A DNA stretch of 28,228 bases from the IMG/VR virus record IMGVR_UViG_3300017917_004147, positions 1-28,228 of that record; one strand, 5' to 3'. Shown one piece after another: positions 5,600 through 13,971 of this stretch. The notes under the pieces are model-generated. The model ran no database searches. It worked only from the letters and a program-made list of their open reading frames with translations, and was not told where the DNA came from. A program made the translations under genes and the position numbers. Every line of letters starts with the position of its first letter. The first letter of the stretch is position 1. The stretch comes from a virus.

Positions 5600-5609
5600 C
5601 CCAGTTGAC
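5595..5609. promoter_or_regulatory. operator-like inverted repeat
   Basis: GTCAAC-CCA-GTTGAC is a perfect 6-bp inverted repeat. It covers the -35 box of the minus-strand lysis promoter and lies in the probable 5' leader of the plus-strand glycosyltransferase, so a protein bound here could control both directions. Confidence 0.45.
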
Positions 5610-5621
5610 CAGAAGGATTTA

Positions 5622-6611
5622 ATGAATATTTCGTTTTCAACTCCTATTATTAATTTAAAAAGCAATAATGGATACGGATATGCAGCTAAAAATATAGTTA
5701 AATCTTTAAATAATTTAGGACACTTTGTTCCATTTCAAGACCCAAAGTCTAAAGTACAAATAAATTTTTCTCAACCATCGCATTACAAATTACATAAAAA
5801 TCAATATCAGATTAGCTATACTCCCTGGGAATCAACAATAGTTCCTGAAGAGTGGAAATACTATATGGATGCTTGTAATGAAATATGGACAACATCAAAT
5901 TGGTGTGCAAATGTTTTTGAAGACAATGGATTTAAAGATGTAAAAGTTTATCCACATGGAATAGACCCTATGTGGTATCCCAATAGAAGAAATGATGACG
6001 GAATAATAAAATTTTTACATCTAGGGGAGCCAGCCCCAAGAAAAGCTGGACAAATGGTGGTAGATGCTTTTATAAATTTATTTGGAAATAAAGAAGGATA
6101 TTCTTTAACCATAAAAGCAGACCAGATGAATACAACTAGAGTATATAATAATTATATAGATAAAAATATAATTGGACTTCCGCATGTTTTGTATAATAAT
6201 ATTTATTTAATAACTGATGTTTTAAATGATGAAGAATTAGTTCAACTATATCAATCACATGATGTTTTAGTTTATCCAAGTTATGGAGAAGGTTTTGGTT
6301 TTATCCCACTTCAAGCCTTAGCAACTGGAATGCCAACAATATGTACTAGTGGCTGGGCACATTATGAAAATTATCTAGGACCATTAAAGTTAAAATCAGA
6401 ATTAATAGATTCACCATGGCCATTTCCACATGAAGGAAAAGTATTAGAGCCAAACTATCAACATCTACTTGAACTTATGAGAGATGTAGCAATAAATTTT
6501 AATGCATATTCTGGATATTATTTTGCTCAGTCAACTAAAATACATAAAGATTATAACTGGGACCAGTTGACTAATAATGCATTTAAAAATATTTTTGAAA
6601 AATTTCAATAA
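5622..6611 (+). CDS. glycosyltransferase, GT4-like (GT-B fold)
   Basis: A 329-residue protein. The N-terminal Rossmann-like half includes GYGYAAKNIVKSL; the C-terminal half includes KFLHLGEPAPRKAG and the nucleotide-sugar motif PSYGEGFGFIPLQALATGMP. In GT4 enzymes this is the EX7E motif; here Glu223 is present but the second position is Gln231. GT4 enzymes transfer sugars from nucleotide donors with retention of configuration. In phages they modify DNA, virion proteins or host glycans; the target here is not evident. The start has AGAAGGA 5 bases upstream. All Arg codons I checked are AGA, unlike the CGT-rich gene that follows. Confidence 0.8.
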   Translation: MNISFSTPIINLKSNNGYGYAAKNIVKSLNNLGHFVPFQDPKSKVQINFSQPSHYKLHKNQYQISYTPWESTIVPEEWKYYMDACNEIWTTSNWCANVFEDNGFKDVKVYPHGIDPMWYPNRRNDDGIIKFLHLGEPAPRKAGQMVVDAFINLFGNKEGYSLTIKADQMNTTRVYNNYIDKNIIGLPHVLYNNIYLITDVLNDEELVQLYQSHDVLVYPSYGEGFGFIPLQALATGMPTICTSGWAHYENYLGPLKLKSELIDSPWPFPHEGKVLEPNYQHLLELMRDVAINFNAYSGYYFAQSTKIHKDYNWDQLTNNAFKNIFEKFQ

Positions 6612-6692
6612 ACTCTTCCCTCTATAAATAACATTTGATACACTTAGATCTCACTTAAATTTTAAAACTGCATAGGCGGAGAAGAGGATTAT

Positions 6693-8627
6693 ATGTCATA
6701 TACTATTGAAAACCCTTACGAAAATTTTATTGCGCTGTCTCGATACGCAAGATGGATTCCAGAAGAGAATCGCCGAGAGACATGGGGTGAAACAGTAGAT
6801 AGATATTTCTTATTCATGCGTGATCATTTATTTAAAGAACATGGCTATGAACCAGAAGAAAAACTTGTTCAAGAATTAAAACAAGCTGTTCTTGACAGAA
6901 ACGTTATGCCGTCTATGCGATCAGTAATGACTGCAGGTGCAGCATTAGATCGTGATCATGTTGCTGGGTATAATTGTTCATTTGTACCAGTAGATTCTCC
7001 ACGTTCATTTGATGAAACAATGTATATCTTAATGTGTGGAACTGGTGTTGGATTCTCTGTTGAATACAAGTATGTTAATAAACTTCCTGCTGTGCCAGAG
7101 TCATTTGAAAAAACAAATACAATTATTTCTGTAGAAGATTCAAAACAAGGTTGGGCAAAAGCATATCGTGAACTATTAGCTTTATTGTGGTCTGGTCAAG
7201 TACCAGCAATTGATGTTTCTAAATTAAGACCAGCAGGTGCACGTCTTAAAACAATGGGAGGTCGTTCATCTGGACCTCAACCACTAATCAATCTTTTTGA
7301 TTTTACAATTGCTAAATTTAAAAATGCAGCAGGTCGTCAATTAAAACCAATTGAAGCACATGACCTTATGTGTAAAATTGGAGAAATTGTTGTAGTAGGT
7401 GGAGTTCGTCGTTCTGCAATGATTTCTCTTTCTAATATTAATGATATAGAAATGGCCGCCGCAAAATCAGGTAATTGGTGGGAAAATAATTCTCAACGTG
7501 CTCTATCTAATAATTCAGTTGCTTATTCTCGTAAACCAGAAATGGAACAGTTTATAACAGAATGGAAAAACTTATATGACTCAAAATCAGGAGAGCGTGG
7601 AATATATAACGTTGCAGCAGCTCAAAAGCAAGCGGCAAAATATGGACGCAGGGATCCTGAAATACATTATGGAACCAACCCTTGCTCAGAAATTATCTTA
7701 CGTCCTTATCAGTTTTGTAATCTTTCAGAAGTCGTATTACGTGAAAAAGATACAGTTGAAGATGTTGCAAATAAAGTACGTCTTGCAACAATTCTTGGAA
7801 CTTGGCAGTCAACGCTAACAGATTTTAAATATCTTCGTAAAATATGGAAAGACAATACAGAAGAAGAACGCCTATTAGGAGTATCTTTAACTGGACAATT
7901 TGGACATAAATTCTTTTCTGGAAAAGAAGATATTAATAAATTAGAAAAGGTATTAGTTGATCTTCGTGAGTCTGCACGAAAAGTTAATGCAGAAGAAGCT
8001 AAAAAAATTGGAATACAAGAATCGGCAGCAATTACATGCGTTAAGCCGTCAGGTACTGTATCTCAATTAGTAGGAGTATCTTCAGGAATGCATCCTTGGC
8101 ATTCAGATTATTATATTCGCACAGTTCGTGGAGATAAAAAAGATCCTCTTTCTACATTTTTAAAAGAGGTTGGTATTCCAGTAGAAGATGATTTTATGAA
8201 ACCAAATGATACATACGTATTTTCATTTCCAGTAAAAGCACCAGAAGGTGCAATTGTTAGAAATGATCTGACAGCAATTGATCATTTAAATACTTGGTTA
8301 GTATATCAACGTGCATGGTGTGAACACAAACCATCAATTACAGTATCTGTAAAAGAAGATGAGTGGATGGAAGTAGGAGCTTGGGTATATAAGCACTTTG
8401 ATGAAGTATCTGGCATTTCATTTCTTCCACATTCAGATCATTCATATAAACAGGCGCCATACCAAGAAGTAACAAAAGAAGAATACGAAGATCTTGTTTC
8501 TAAAATGCCTAAGTCTATTCGTTGGGAAGATTTATCATTTTATGAAACAGAAGATGGAACTAGTGGAACACAAACACTAGCTTGTACTTCAGATGGAAAT
8601 TGTGAACTTGTAGATATTTCTGCATAG
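6693..8627 (+). CDS. nrdJ: adenosylcobalamin-dependent ribonucleoside-triphosphate reductase (class II)
   Basis: A 644-residue monomeric-type class II ribonucleotide reductase, which makes deoxynucleotides using a B12-generated thiyl radical. Visible catalytic residues are Cys95 (GYNCSF), the radical Cys331 and Glu333 in GTNPCSEI, and Cys342 (QFCNLSEV). The 11-residue spacing 331-342 equals that of the Lactobacillus leichmannii enzyme (Cys408/Cys419). The C-terminal tail has the redox pair Cys631/Cys637 (ACTSDGNC). It is somewhat shorter than the roughly 740-residue prototype. No intein is present. The start has AGAGG about 6 bases upstream. Oxygen-independent dNTP supply suits a phage; coenzyme B12 must come from the host. 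CGT Arg codons are frequent, unlike in neighbouring genes. Confidence 0.92.
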   Translation: MSYTIENPYENFIALSRYARWIPEENRRETWGETVDRYFLFMRDHLFKEHGYEPEEKLVQELKQAVLDRNVMPSMRSVMTAGAALDRDHVAGYNCSFVPVDSPRSFDETMYILMCGTGVGFSVEYKYVNKLPAVPESFEKTNTIISVEDSKQGWAKAYRELLALLWSGQVPAIDVSKLRPAGARLKTMGGRSSGPQPLINLFDFTIAKFKNAAGRQLKPIEAHDLMCKIGEIVVVGGVRRSAMISLSNINDIEMAAAKSGNWWENNSQRALSNNSVAYSRKPEMEQFITEWKNLYDSKSGERGIYNVAAAQKQAAKYGRRDPEIHYGTNPCSEIILRPYQFCNLSEVVLREKDTVEDVANKVRLATILGTWQSTLTDFKYLRKIWKDNTEEERLLGVSLTGQFGHKFFSGKEDINKLEKVLVDLRESARKVNAEEAKKIGIQESAAITCVKPSGTVSQLVGVSSGMHPWHSDYYIRTVRGDKKDPLSTFLKEVGIPVEDDFMKPNDTYVFSFPVKAPEGAIVRNDLTAIDHLNTWLVYQRAWCEHKPSITVSVKEDEWMEVGAWVYKHFDEVSGISFLPHSDHSYKQAPYQEVTKEEYEDLVSKMPKSIRWEDLSFYETEDGTSGTQTLACTSDGNCELVDISA

Positions 8628-8643
8628 TGGTATTATATTAGTA

Positions 8644-8658
8644 TTGGGTAACCCCCAA
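8644..8658 (+). terminator. possible weak hairpin after the reductase gene
   Basis: TTGGG-TAACC-CCCAA forms a 5-bp stem followed by AATT. The T-run is poor, so it may only attenuate transcription into the holin gene. Confidence 0.25.
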
Positions 8659-8695
8659 AATTCCTGGGCACACGGCTCAGAAATAGGAGGATCTA

Positions 8696-8923
8696 ATGAA
8701 AAAAGATCTAAATAACGATGGAGTAGTAAGCATGACAGAACAAATCTTAGCAGCTCTTGGAACATATGCTCGTGCATTTCTTTCAGCAGCAATCGCTTTG
8801 TATATGACTGGAAATACAAATCCAAAGGACCTTTTAATGGGCGGAATTGCAGCAGTGGCGCCAGTTATTCTAAAGGCCCTATCACCAAGCAATCAAGAAT
8901 TTGGTTTTAAATCAGCCAAGTAA
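8696..8923 (+). CDS. holin-like membrane protein with N-terminal EF-hand loop
   Basis: A 75-residue protein with two hydrophobic segments, about residues 17-38 (ILAALGTYARAFLSAAIALYM) and 45-64 (DLLMGGIAAVAPVILKAL), separated by a short polar turn. This matches small phage holins, which form holes in the membrane at lysis. The N-terminus contains Asp4-x-Asn6-x-Asp8-Gly9-x-Val11-Ser12-x-x-Glu15, a complete canonical EF-hand/dockerin-type calcium-binding loop. AGGAGG lies 5 bases before the ATG. A strong terminator follows. The transglycosylase is about 3 kb away on the opposite strand rather than adjacent. Confidence 0.65.
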   Translation: MKKDLNNDGVVSMTEQILAALGTYARAFLSAAIALYMTGNTNPKDLLMGGIAAVAPVILKALSPSNQEFGFKSAK

Positions 8924-8946
8924 TTTAGTAAACTGTATTAAGAAAG

Positions 8947-8976
8947 CTCCTATGCTAAAATGAGCATAGGAGTTTT
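8947..8976 (+). terminator. rho-independent terminator after the holin
   Basis: CTCCTATGCT (8947-8956), a 6-base loop, AGCATAGGAG (8963-8972), then TTTT. The 10-bp stem is perfect. It separates the glycosyltransferase-reductase-holin block from the tail-fibre block. Confidence 0.9.
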
Positions 8977-8998
8977 CCTATTTTAGGAGATTTTGCAA

Positions 8999-9349
8999 AT
9001 GGCAGTACAAAAAAATTTTGAAGTAGATCAAAATGCTACTTTTACTTTTGAAGTTCAATATACTCAAGAGGATGAAGTGACGCCCATAAATCTTTCCAAC
9101 TCAACTGCAAAAATGCAGGTGCGTGATACAAAGGGTGGATCTAAATTAGCATTTACTTTAACTTCACCAACTGGTGGCATTACAATTAATGGCCCAACTG
9201 GAACACTAACAGTTAAAATGACACCTACTCAAACAAATAAATTGTTCTATCCAAAATCTTCTTATGACATTATGGTCGTCGATTCTAATGGGAATAAAAT
9301 AAAACTCCTTGAAGGGTTTTTAACACTCAGTAGATCGGTGACTATATGA
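8999..9349 (+). CDS. small tail/baseplate protein, BppU-like N-terminal type
   Basis: A 116-residue all-beta protein: MAVQKNFEVDQNATFTFEVQ, then NSTAKMQVRD, then a T-rich strand pair and YDIMVVDSNGNKIKLLEG. The pattern (an acidic strand, a KMQVRD-like strand and a terminal VDSNG...LLEG) resembles the N-terminal domain of phage baseplate upper proteins and similar fibre-attachment proteins. ATG at 8999 is chosen over an in-frame TTG at 8993 because AGGAGA is 8 bases from the ATG. It overlaps the next gene by 4 bases (ATGA) and opens the tail-fibre cluster, probably linking fibres to the baseplate. Confidence 0.55.
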   Translation: MAVQKNFEVDQNATFTFEVQYTQEDEVTPINLSNSTAKMQVRDTKGGSKLAFTLTSPTGGITINGPTGTLTVKMTPTQTNKLFYPKSSYDIMVVDSNGNKIKLLEGFLTLSRSVTI

Positions 9350-9798
9350 CAGAGAAAGTAATAGTAAAAGAAGAAAAAAGAAAAGTTATAGTTTCATCTC
9401 CTGGTCCACAAGGTCCAGCAGGTAGAACAATATTAAATGGAACAGGTGCTCCTTCTGGAAATTTAGGAGTAACTGGAGACTTTTATTACAACACAGTAAC
9501 TACAGATTTTTATGGACCTAAACTAACTGATTTAAGTTGGTCTGGTGCTACAGTTATTAAATTTATTCAAGAAGGATCTGACTATTCTTATAGTACTTCT
9601 TGGGAATTAGCGCAAGTATCTGGTCCAGTAAATGGAATCTATTCTGTTGTAATTAATCATAACTTAGACTTTTTCCCAAACGTAACAGTTAAATCTAGTT
9701 CTGGAGATATACTTGAAACTGGAATAGATTATAATAACACAAATCAAATAACACTGACTATGGCTCAACCATTTTCAGGGACAGCATACCTGTCATAA
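9346..9798 (+). CDS. tail-fibre protein with short collagen-like motif
   Basis: A 150-residue protein. After a charged N-terminus (residues 1-17) comes SSPGPQGPAG, a two-triplet collagen-like stretch, then GDFYYNTVTTDFYG (a fibre module also seen in later genes). The C-terminal 55 residues (VVINHNLDFFPNVTVKSSSG) form a beta domain resembling the C-terminus of the gene at 9813. Collagen-like Gly-x-y segments in phage fibres act as trimeric stalks. The Pro residues of such stretches are textbook P4H substrates, notable given the oxygenases downstream. It is coupled by ATGA overlap to the preceding gene. Confidence 0.6.
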   Translation: MTEKVIVKEEKRKVIVSSPGPQGPAGRTILNGTGAPSGNLGVTGDFYYNTVTTDFYGPKLTDLSWSGATVIKFIQEGSDYSYSTSWELAQVSGPVNGIYSVVINHNLDFFPNVTVKSSSGDILETGIDYNNTNQITLTMAQPFSGTAYLS

Positions 9799-9812
9799 AG
9801 GAGAAATAAAAA

Positions 9813-11438
9813 ATGGCAAGATTATTCGCTACTAGTATTAATCTCAATAAAAATGAGTTGCAAAATGCTAGAATTCAAAATCTGTCCTCTAACCCATCCT
9901 CACCAGTGGCAGGTCAGATTTACTTTAATAACGTAGACAATGAGTTACGTGTATATGATGGTTCACAATGGGTAGGTAGTGGATCTATTGAATATGGTAA
10001 TACAGCAAGTAGGCCAGCGCCTTCAAAAGCGGGTCTAGTATATGCCGATACAGAAACAGGAACGCTGTATTTAGATACAAGCTCAGCATGGGTACAGATA
10101 GGTGCAAATGCACAAGACATAACAGATGCAATAAACAATATCAATACAGATGATATTGAAGAAGGTGCATCAAATAAATATTTTACAGATGAACGAGCAC
10201 AAGATGCAGCAGGTTTAGCACTTGAGGCAGGAATTCAAACAGGGATCACAGTATCATATGATGATGCTAATAATGCCGTAGATTTTGTTGTAGCAGATCA
10301 ATTTTTAACACACACAACTACAGATCTTACAGAAGGCTCAAACCTATATTTTACAAATCAAAGAGCAATTGATGCAAATACAGGTCTATGGGATACAATT
10401 GGTTCTGCAGCAACAGCTCAAGCAAACGCAGAAGAGTATGCAGACGATGCAGTATCTACACATAATAATTTAACAACAGGTGTACATGGAGTAACTGGAA
10501 ATGTTGTAGGAACTTCTGATTCTCAAACACTTACAAATAAAGTATTAGGATCAACAACATCTCTAGGTGCTAATTTAGATGCTAATGATCAAAAAATTAT
10601 TGGTCTTGCAGACCCACAAGATCCACAAGATGCTGCAAATAAACGATATGTTGATAATGCAATATCTGGATTAGATTGGAAGCAAGCAGTAAATCTTCTT
10701 GTTGATTCAAATATATCTGATCTAACAAATATGGCTGGTACATATGATGGCCATGCTGTAACTACAAGTGATGTTGGATATAGATTCCTTCTTACAGGAC
10801 AATCCACAGCTTCAGAGAATGGTATTTATGTTGCCTCTTTAGTTTCTGGTAATTTATCACTTTCTAGAGCAGACGATGCTGATACTTATGAAGAATTAGT
10901 AGGTGCTGCAGTATTCGTAATGGAAGGAACTCAGTATGGTAATACATCTTGGGTACAATCTAATCATTACTTAACTGATTTTACAAATCAAGAATGGTCA
11001 CAATTCTCTGGTTCTGGCACGATGGTTGCTGGTTCTGGTATAGCAATTGACGGATTGGAAGTATCATTTAGTCCAACCTCAGACGGCGGATTAAATTCAA
11101 ATGGTTCTATTAAGTTAGCAACCGACAGCGGACTTTCAACAAGTTCTTCTGGATTGCAAGTAAATGTAGGTACAGGTCTTGAAGTAGATGGAGATACTGT
11201 TTATTTTGCTTCTGGATACGGAGTAAGAAAATATTCAGAAACAATTGGAGATAATTCAAATACTTCATTTAATATTACACACAACTTTAATACACAAGAT
11301 GTAGTTGTGTCAGTATATGTAGCTAGCAATAAAGCTGAAATAATAGCAGATGTTGTTCATACACATCATGATTATGTAACAGTTTCATTTGCTGTTGCAC
11401 CAACATTAAATGAATATAGAGTAGTAGTAATAGGATAA
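9813..11438 (+). CDS. large modular tail-fibre protein
   Basis: A 541-residue protein assembled from fibre modules. Near the N-terminus is PVAGQIYFNNVDNELRVYDG ending in SQWVG, followed by a related copy (GLVYADTETGTLYLD). Next are shaft repeats of the type TDDIEEGASNKYFTDERA and TTDLTEGSNLYFTNQRA. Then comes a domain starting NKRYVDNAISGLDWKQAV with RFLLTGQSTASENGIYV, common in phage fibres, and a C-terminal domain with ITHNFNTQDVVVSVYV. A clear AGGAG precedes the ATG. It should form a trimeric fibre; the C-terminal domain probably determines receptor contact. Confidence 0.75.
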   Translation: MARLFATSINLNKNELQNARIQNLSSNPSSPVAGQIYFNNVDNELRVYDGSQWVGSGSIEYGNTASRPAPSKAGLVYADTETGTLYLDTSSAWVQIGANAQDITDAINNINTDDIEEGASNKYFTDERAQDAAGLALEAGIQTGITVSYDDANNAVDFVVADQFLTHTTTDLTEGSNLYFTNQRAIDANTGLWDTIGSAATAQANAEEYADDAVSTHNNLTTGVHGVTGNVVGTSDSQTLTNKVLGSTTSLGANLDANDQKIIGLADPQDPQDAANKRYVDNAISGLDWKQAVNLLVDSNISDLTNMAGTYDGHAVTTSDVGYRFLLTGQSTASENGIYVASLVSGNLSLSRADDADTYEELVGAAVFVMEGTQYGNTSWVQSNHYLTDFTNQEWSQFSGSGTMVAGSGIAIDGLEVSFSPTSDGGLNSNGSIKLATDSGLSTSSSGLQVNVGTGLEVDGDTVYFASGYGVRKYSETIGDNSNTSFNITHNFNTQDVVVSVYVASNKAEIIADVVHTHHDYVTVSFAVAPTLNEYRVVVIG

Positions 11439-11442
11439 TATA

Positions 11443-11817
11443 ATGTCAAAGAAAATGAAGGTTCCACTAAACCTTCTAACATTGTCCACCGACCCAGTTT
11501 CTGGGTCGGCTGGAGATGTTTACTTTAACCTTATAACAAAAAACATTAAACTTTATAATGGACTAGATTGGATTGACATTACGCCAGCATCCTCAGATCC
11601 AACACCATTCTATATGCATACACATAGTTATGATGGAGATGTACATACTATTAACGTTGGTAATCAAATAACATTTAAAGAAATTAATACAAATAATATT
11701 ACCCAAGAAGAATTACCTGATATAATTGGATTTGACGGTGGATCACCGACAGATACATTAAGTGATGCCCAATCGTCAAATTTAAGTTTGATGGATGGTG
11801 GAACAGTTGGCAACTAA
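11443..11817 (+). CDS. small tail-fibre-associated protein
   Basis: A 124-residue protein whose N-terminus (SGSAGDVYFNLITKNIKLYNG followed by LDWIDI) is another copy of the YFN...YDGxxW module seen in the gene at 9813. The central part is His-rich (MHTHSYDGDVHTINVG) and might bind metal or simply be surface loops. The acidic Ser/Gly-rich C-terminus is disordered-looking. It starts 5 bases after the previous stop codon. Confidence 0.5.
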   Translation: MSKKMKVPLNLLTLSTDPVSGSAGDVYFNLITKNIKLYNGLDWIDITPASSDPTPFYMHTHSYDGDVHTINVGNQITFKEINTNNITQEELPDIIGFDGGSPTDTLSDAQSSNLSLMDGGTVGN

Positions 11818-12364
11818 TTTTCCAAACAGTTTAGACACCCTAACTAATCCAAATTCAACTGACTCTTTAAGTAATCCTTCTCACTCACAGCAACATAGAA
11901 ATGCTAATGATGCTATTGAAGCTTTACAAACAAAAGTTGGTATAGATGGATCAAATGATACAAATTCTATAGACTATAAAATATCAGACATACTAACTCA
12001 ATTAGCTGGATTAGATAACAGTACAGAATCTATTGCTACTCTTCTTGGTTTAGAAGGAAATAATGATATTTCAATAAGTGGAATTGAAAACAAAACCACT
12101 ATTGATAGTTTTGCAAAAACTTTATATAGAACAGTAAGATGGGTAATTCAGATTTCTAGAGGTTCAGAGTTTGTTTCTGAAGCTTTAGATTTAATACAAG
12201 ATGGAGTAGATTTCCATTTGCAAGAATACGAGATTTCTTCTAATACCGAAAATGTTTTAGCAACAGTTACTTTAGAAGAAAATTCAGGTATAATTAATTT
12301 ATGCGTGACTCCAACGAGCACAGCAGTTACTGCTAGGTTCTACAGAACGGCGCTTAAAGTATAA
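11807..12364 (+). CDS. tail-fibre protein with shared C-terminal domain
   Basis: TTG at 11807 is preferred over ATG at 11795 because it yields ATNFPNSLD, like the MATxN starts of the later fibre genes, and GGTGG lies about 5 bases before it. This gives about 185 residues. The N-terminus includes SHSQQHRNANDAIEALQTKV, a motif frequent in phage fibres, likely a coiled coil. The C-terminal 85 residues (WVIQISRGSEFVSEALDLI, EYEISS, CVTPTSTAV) are homologous in pattern to the C-terminus of the gene at 12387. The start overlaps the preceding gene by 11 bases. Confidence 0.6.
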   Translation: MATNFPNSLDTLTNPNSTDSLSNPSHSQQHRNANDAIEALQTKVGIDGSNDTNSIDYKISDILTQLAGLDNSTESIATLLGLEGNNDISISGIENKTTIDSFAKTLYRTVRWVIQISRGSEFVSEALDLIQDGVDFHLQEYEISSNTENVLATVTLEENSGIINLCVTPTSTAVTARFYRTALKV

Positions 12365-12386
12365 AAAAGCAGTATAAGGGGATAAA

Positions 12387-13682
12387 ATGGCAACAGTAAA
12401 TAAAAACTTTAGAATTAAAAATGGCCTTGTAGTAGAAGGATCAACTGCTACCGTAAATGGTCAAAACGTATTAACCGAAACAGGTGGAGATGCTTATATT
12501 CTCAACCTCGTTGGTGGAGCAACTCTTGTAAAATCTGTATCATCTGACTTTACAGTAACTGGAGGCGGAGAACTTCAAGTAAATAACTCTTCAGATCTTG
12601 CAAGAACTGGAGACATTACTTCTGCCCTTGCTGATTACACAACAACTGCAAACCTTGATACAACAATCGATGGTTACGGATATCTAAAGTCTGCAGACCT
12701 TAGCGGATATGCTACAGAGTCTTATGTAGATACAGCAATTGGAAATATTGATCTTACCTACACAACAGACGATGTAACAGAAGGTGCAAACCTTTACTTC
12801 ACAAATCAACGTGCATTAGATGCTACCGCATCAGCATACGACGCATCAGGTGCAGCATCATCCGCAGAAGCAGCAGCTAATACATATACAGATAATGCTA
12901 TTAATGCACTAGATACAGACGATATTGAAGAGGGCGTAAGTAATCAATATTTCACCAATACTCGTGCTCGTGGAGCAATTTCCGCAGGAACTGGAATCAG
13001 TTATGACAGCGCAACTGGCGTAGTATCTGTAGATAATACAATTGCAACTCAAACATATGTTGATAATGCAATTGATAATCTTGTAGACGGAGCTCCTGGA
13101 CTTCTAGATACTCTTAATGAGATTGCAGCAGCAATTAATGATGACGAAAACTATTTTACTACCGTATCAAATGCAATTGCAGCTAAACAAGATACATTAA
13201 CAGCAGGCGCAAATATTGATATTACTTCAAATACAATATCTGTAACAGGTTTAGATACAGATGATGTAGCAGAGGGTACAAATCTTTACTTTACAGATTC
13301 TCGTGCCCGTTCAGCAGTAGATGGAACTGATCGTTCATTTACATCTCTTGAAATCAATGAAGTTTCAAAGGAAGTTGCCGCAACTACAGGCAATATTGCT
13401 ACAGCAGCAGCAACAACTGCATATTCTTGGCTAAAGGCTGATTATCGCAGTGCTAAATTCTTGGTTAAAATTAAGAATGGATCACACACAGAGGTTTCTG
13501 AAGTTCTTGTAACTCTAGATACATCTGACAATGTTTACCTAACAGAATACGGAATGTCTTCAACAAGCGGAACATCTCTTGGAACAATTTCAGCAGATGT
13601 AAGCGGAAATGATGTACGAATCCGTGTAACACCAGCAAACAATAACTCTGAAGTTATGGTAGCTGGATCTCTTTTAATATAA
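12387..13682 (+). CDS. large tail-fibre protein with YFTxxRA shaft repeats
   Basis: A 431-residue protein starting MATVNKNFRIKNGLVVEG, a start shared with the two short proteins downstream. The shaft contains three copies of the TDDxxEGxNLYFTNxRA repeat (about residues 128-145, 175-195 and 288-308), interrupted by an Ala-rich helical part (AASSAEAAANTYTD). The region YVDNAIDNLVDGAPGLLDTL is a widespread phage fibre motif. The C-terminal domain (FLVKIKNGSHTEVSEVLVTL ... RVTPANNN) matches the one in the gene at 11807. A ribosome binding site AAGGGGA precedes the ATG. Confidence 0.75.
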   Translation: MATVNKNFRIKNGLVVEGSTATVNGQNVLTETGGDAYILNLVGGATLVKSVSSDFTVTGGGELQVNNSSDLARTGDITSALADYTTTANLDTTIDGYGYLKSADLSGYATESYVDTAIGNIDLTYTTDDVTEGANLYFTNQRALDATASAYDASGAASSAEAAANTYTDNAINALDTDDIEEGVSNQYFTNTRARGAISAGTGISYDSATGVVSVDNTIATQTYVDNAIDNLVDGAPGLLDTLNEIAAAINDDENYFTTVSNAIAAKQDTLTAGANIDITSNTISVTGLDTDDVAEGTNLYFTDSRARSAVDGTDRSFTSLEINEVSKEVAATTGNIATAAATTAYSWLKADYRSAKFLVKIKNGSHTEVSEVLVTLDTSDNVYLTEYGMSSTSGTSLGTISADVSGNDVRIRVTPANNNSEVMVAGSLLI

Positions 13683-13697
13683 TTAAATAATAGGCCA

Positions 13698-13718
13698 GGG
13701 GAGAGCCTGAATCTCCCC
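13698..13718 (+). other. RNA hairpin between fibre genes
   Basis: GGGGAGA (13698-13704), a 7-base loop, TCTCCCC (13712-13718). The stem is stable, but ACAAATAAAAT rather than a T-run follows, so it is not a typical terminator. It sits 29 bases upstream of a GTG start and might stabilise or process the mRNA. Confidence 0.5.
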
Positions 13719-13746
13719 ACAAATAAAATCGGGGGATAGGGAACTC

Positions 13747-13971
13747 GTGACTACAGATAACAAAGACTTTAATGTCCAAAATGGCATAGACGTAAATGGA
13801 CCAGCAACACTTGGATCCACTATGGTTATTAATAGCACCCCGATTTCAATAGACTCTCAAACAAATAGACTCAAGGTCAACGTTAATAACGAATGGCTTG
13901 AGTTAGCACTGCTTTCAGATGTCCCACAACAAGTGGTTAATAATATAGAGGTTCAATACGATGGCAACTAA
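13747..13971 (+). CDS. short fibre-like protein, paralogue of the next gene
   Basis: A 74-residue protein starting at GTG (TTDNKDFNVQNGIDVNGPAT) with AGGGA a few bases upstream. It contains TNRLKVNVNNEWLELALLSD, nearly identical to TNRLKVYVNNEWVQIALLSD in the next gene. The N-terminus resembles the start of the 12387 fibre. It is probably a short capping or adaptor module of a fibre. It overlaps the next gene by 11 bases. Confidence 0.6.
   Translation: MTTDNKDFNVQNGIDVNGPATLGSTMVINSTPISIDSQTNRLKVNVNNEWLELALLSDVPQQVVNNIEVQYDGN

Noticed and set aside
6612-6692. Cobalamin riboswitch upstream of the B12-dependent reductase
   Set aside because: The gap is only 81 bases, far too short for the element, and no B12-box-like sequence is visible; a weak TTGATA-like promoter is possible but unconvincing.
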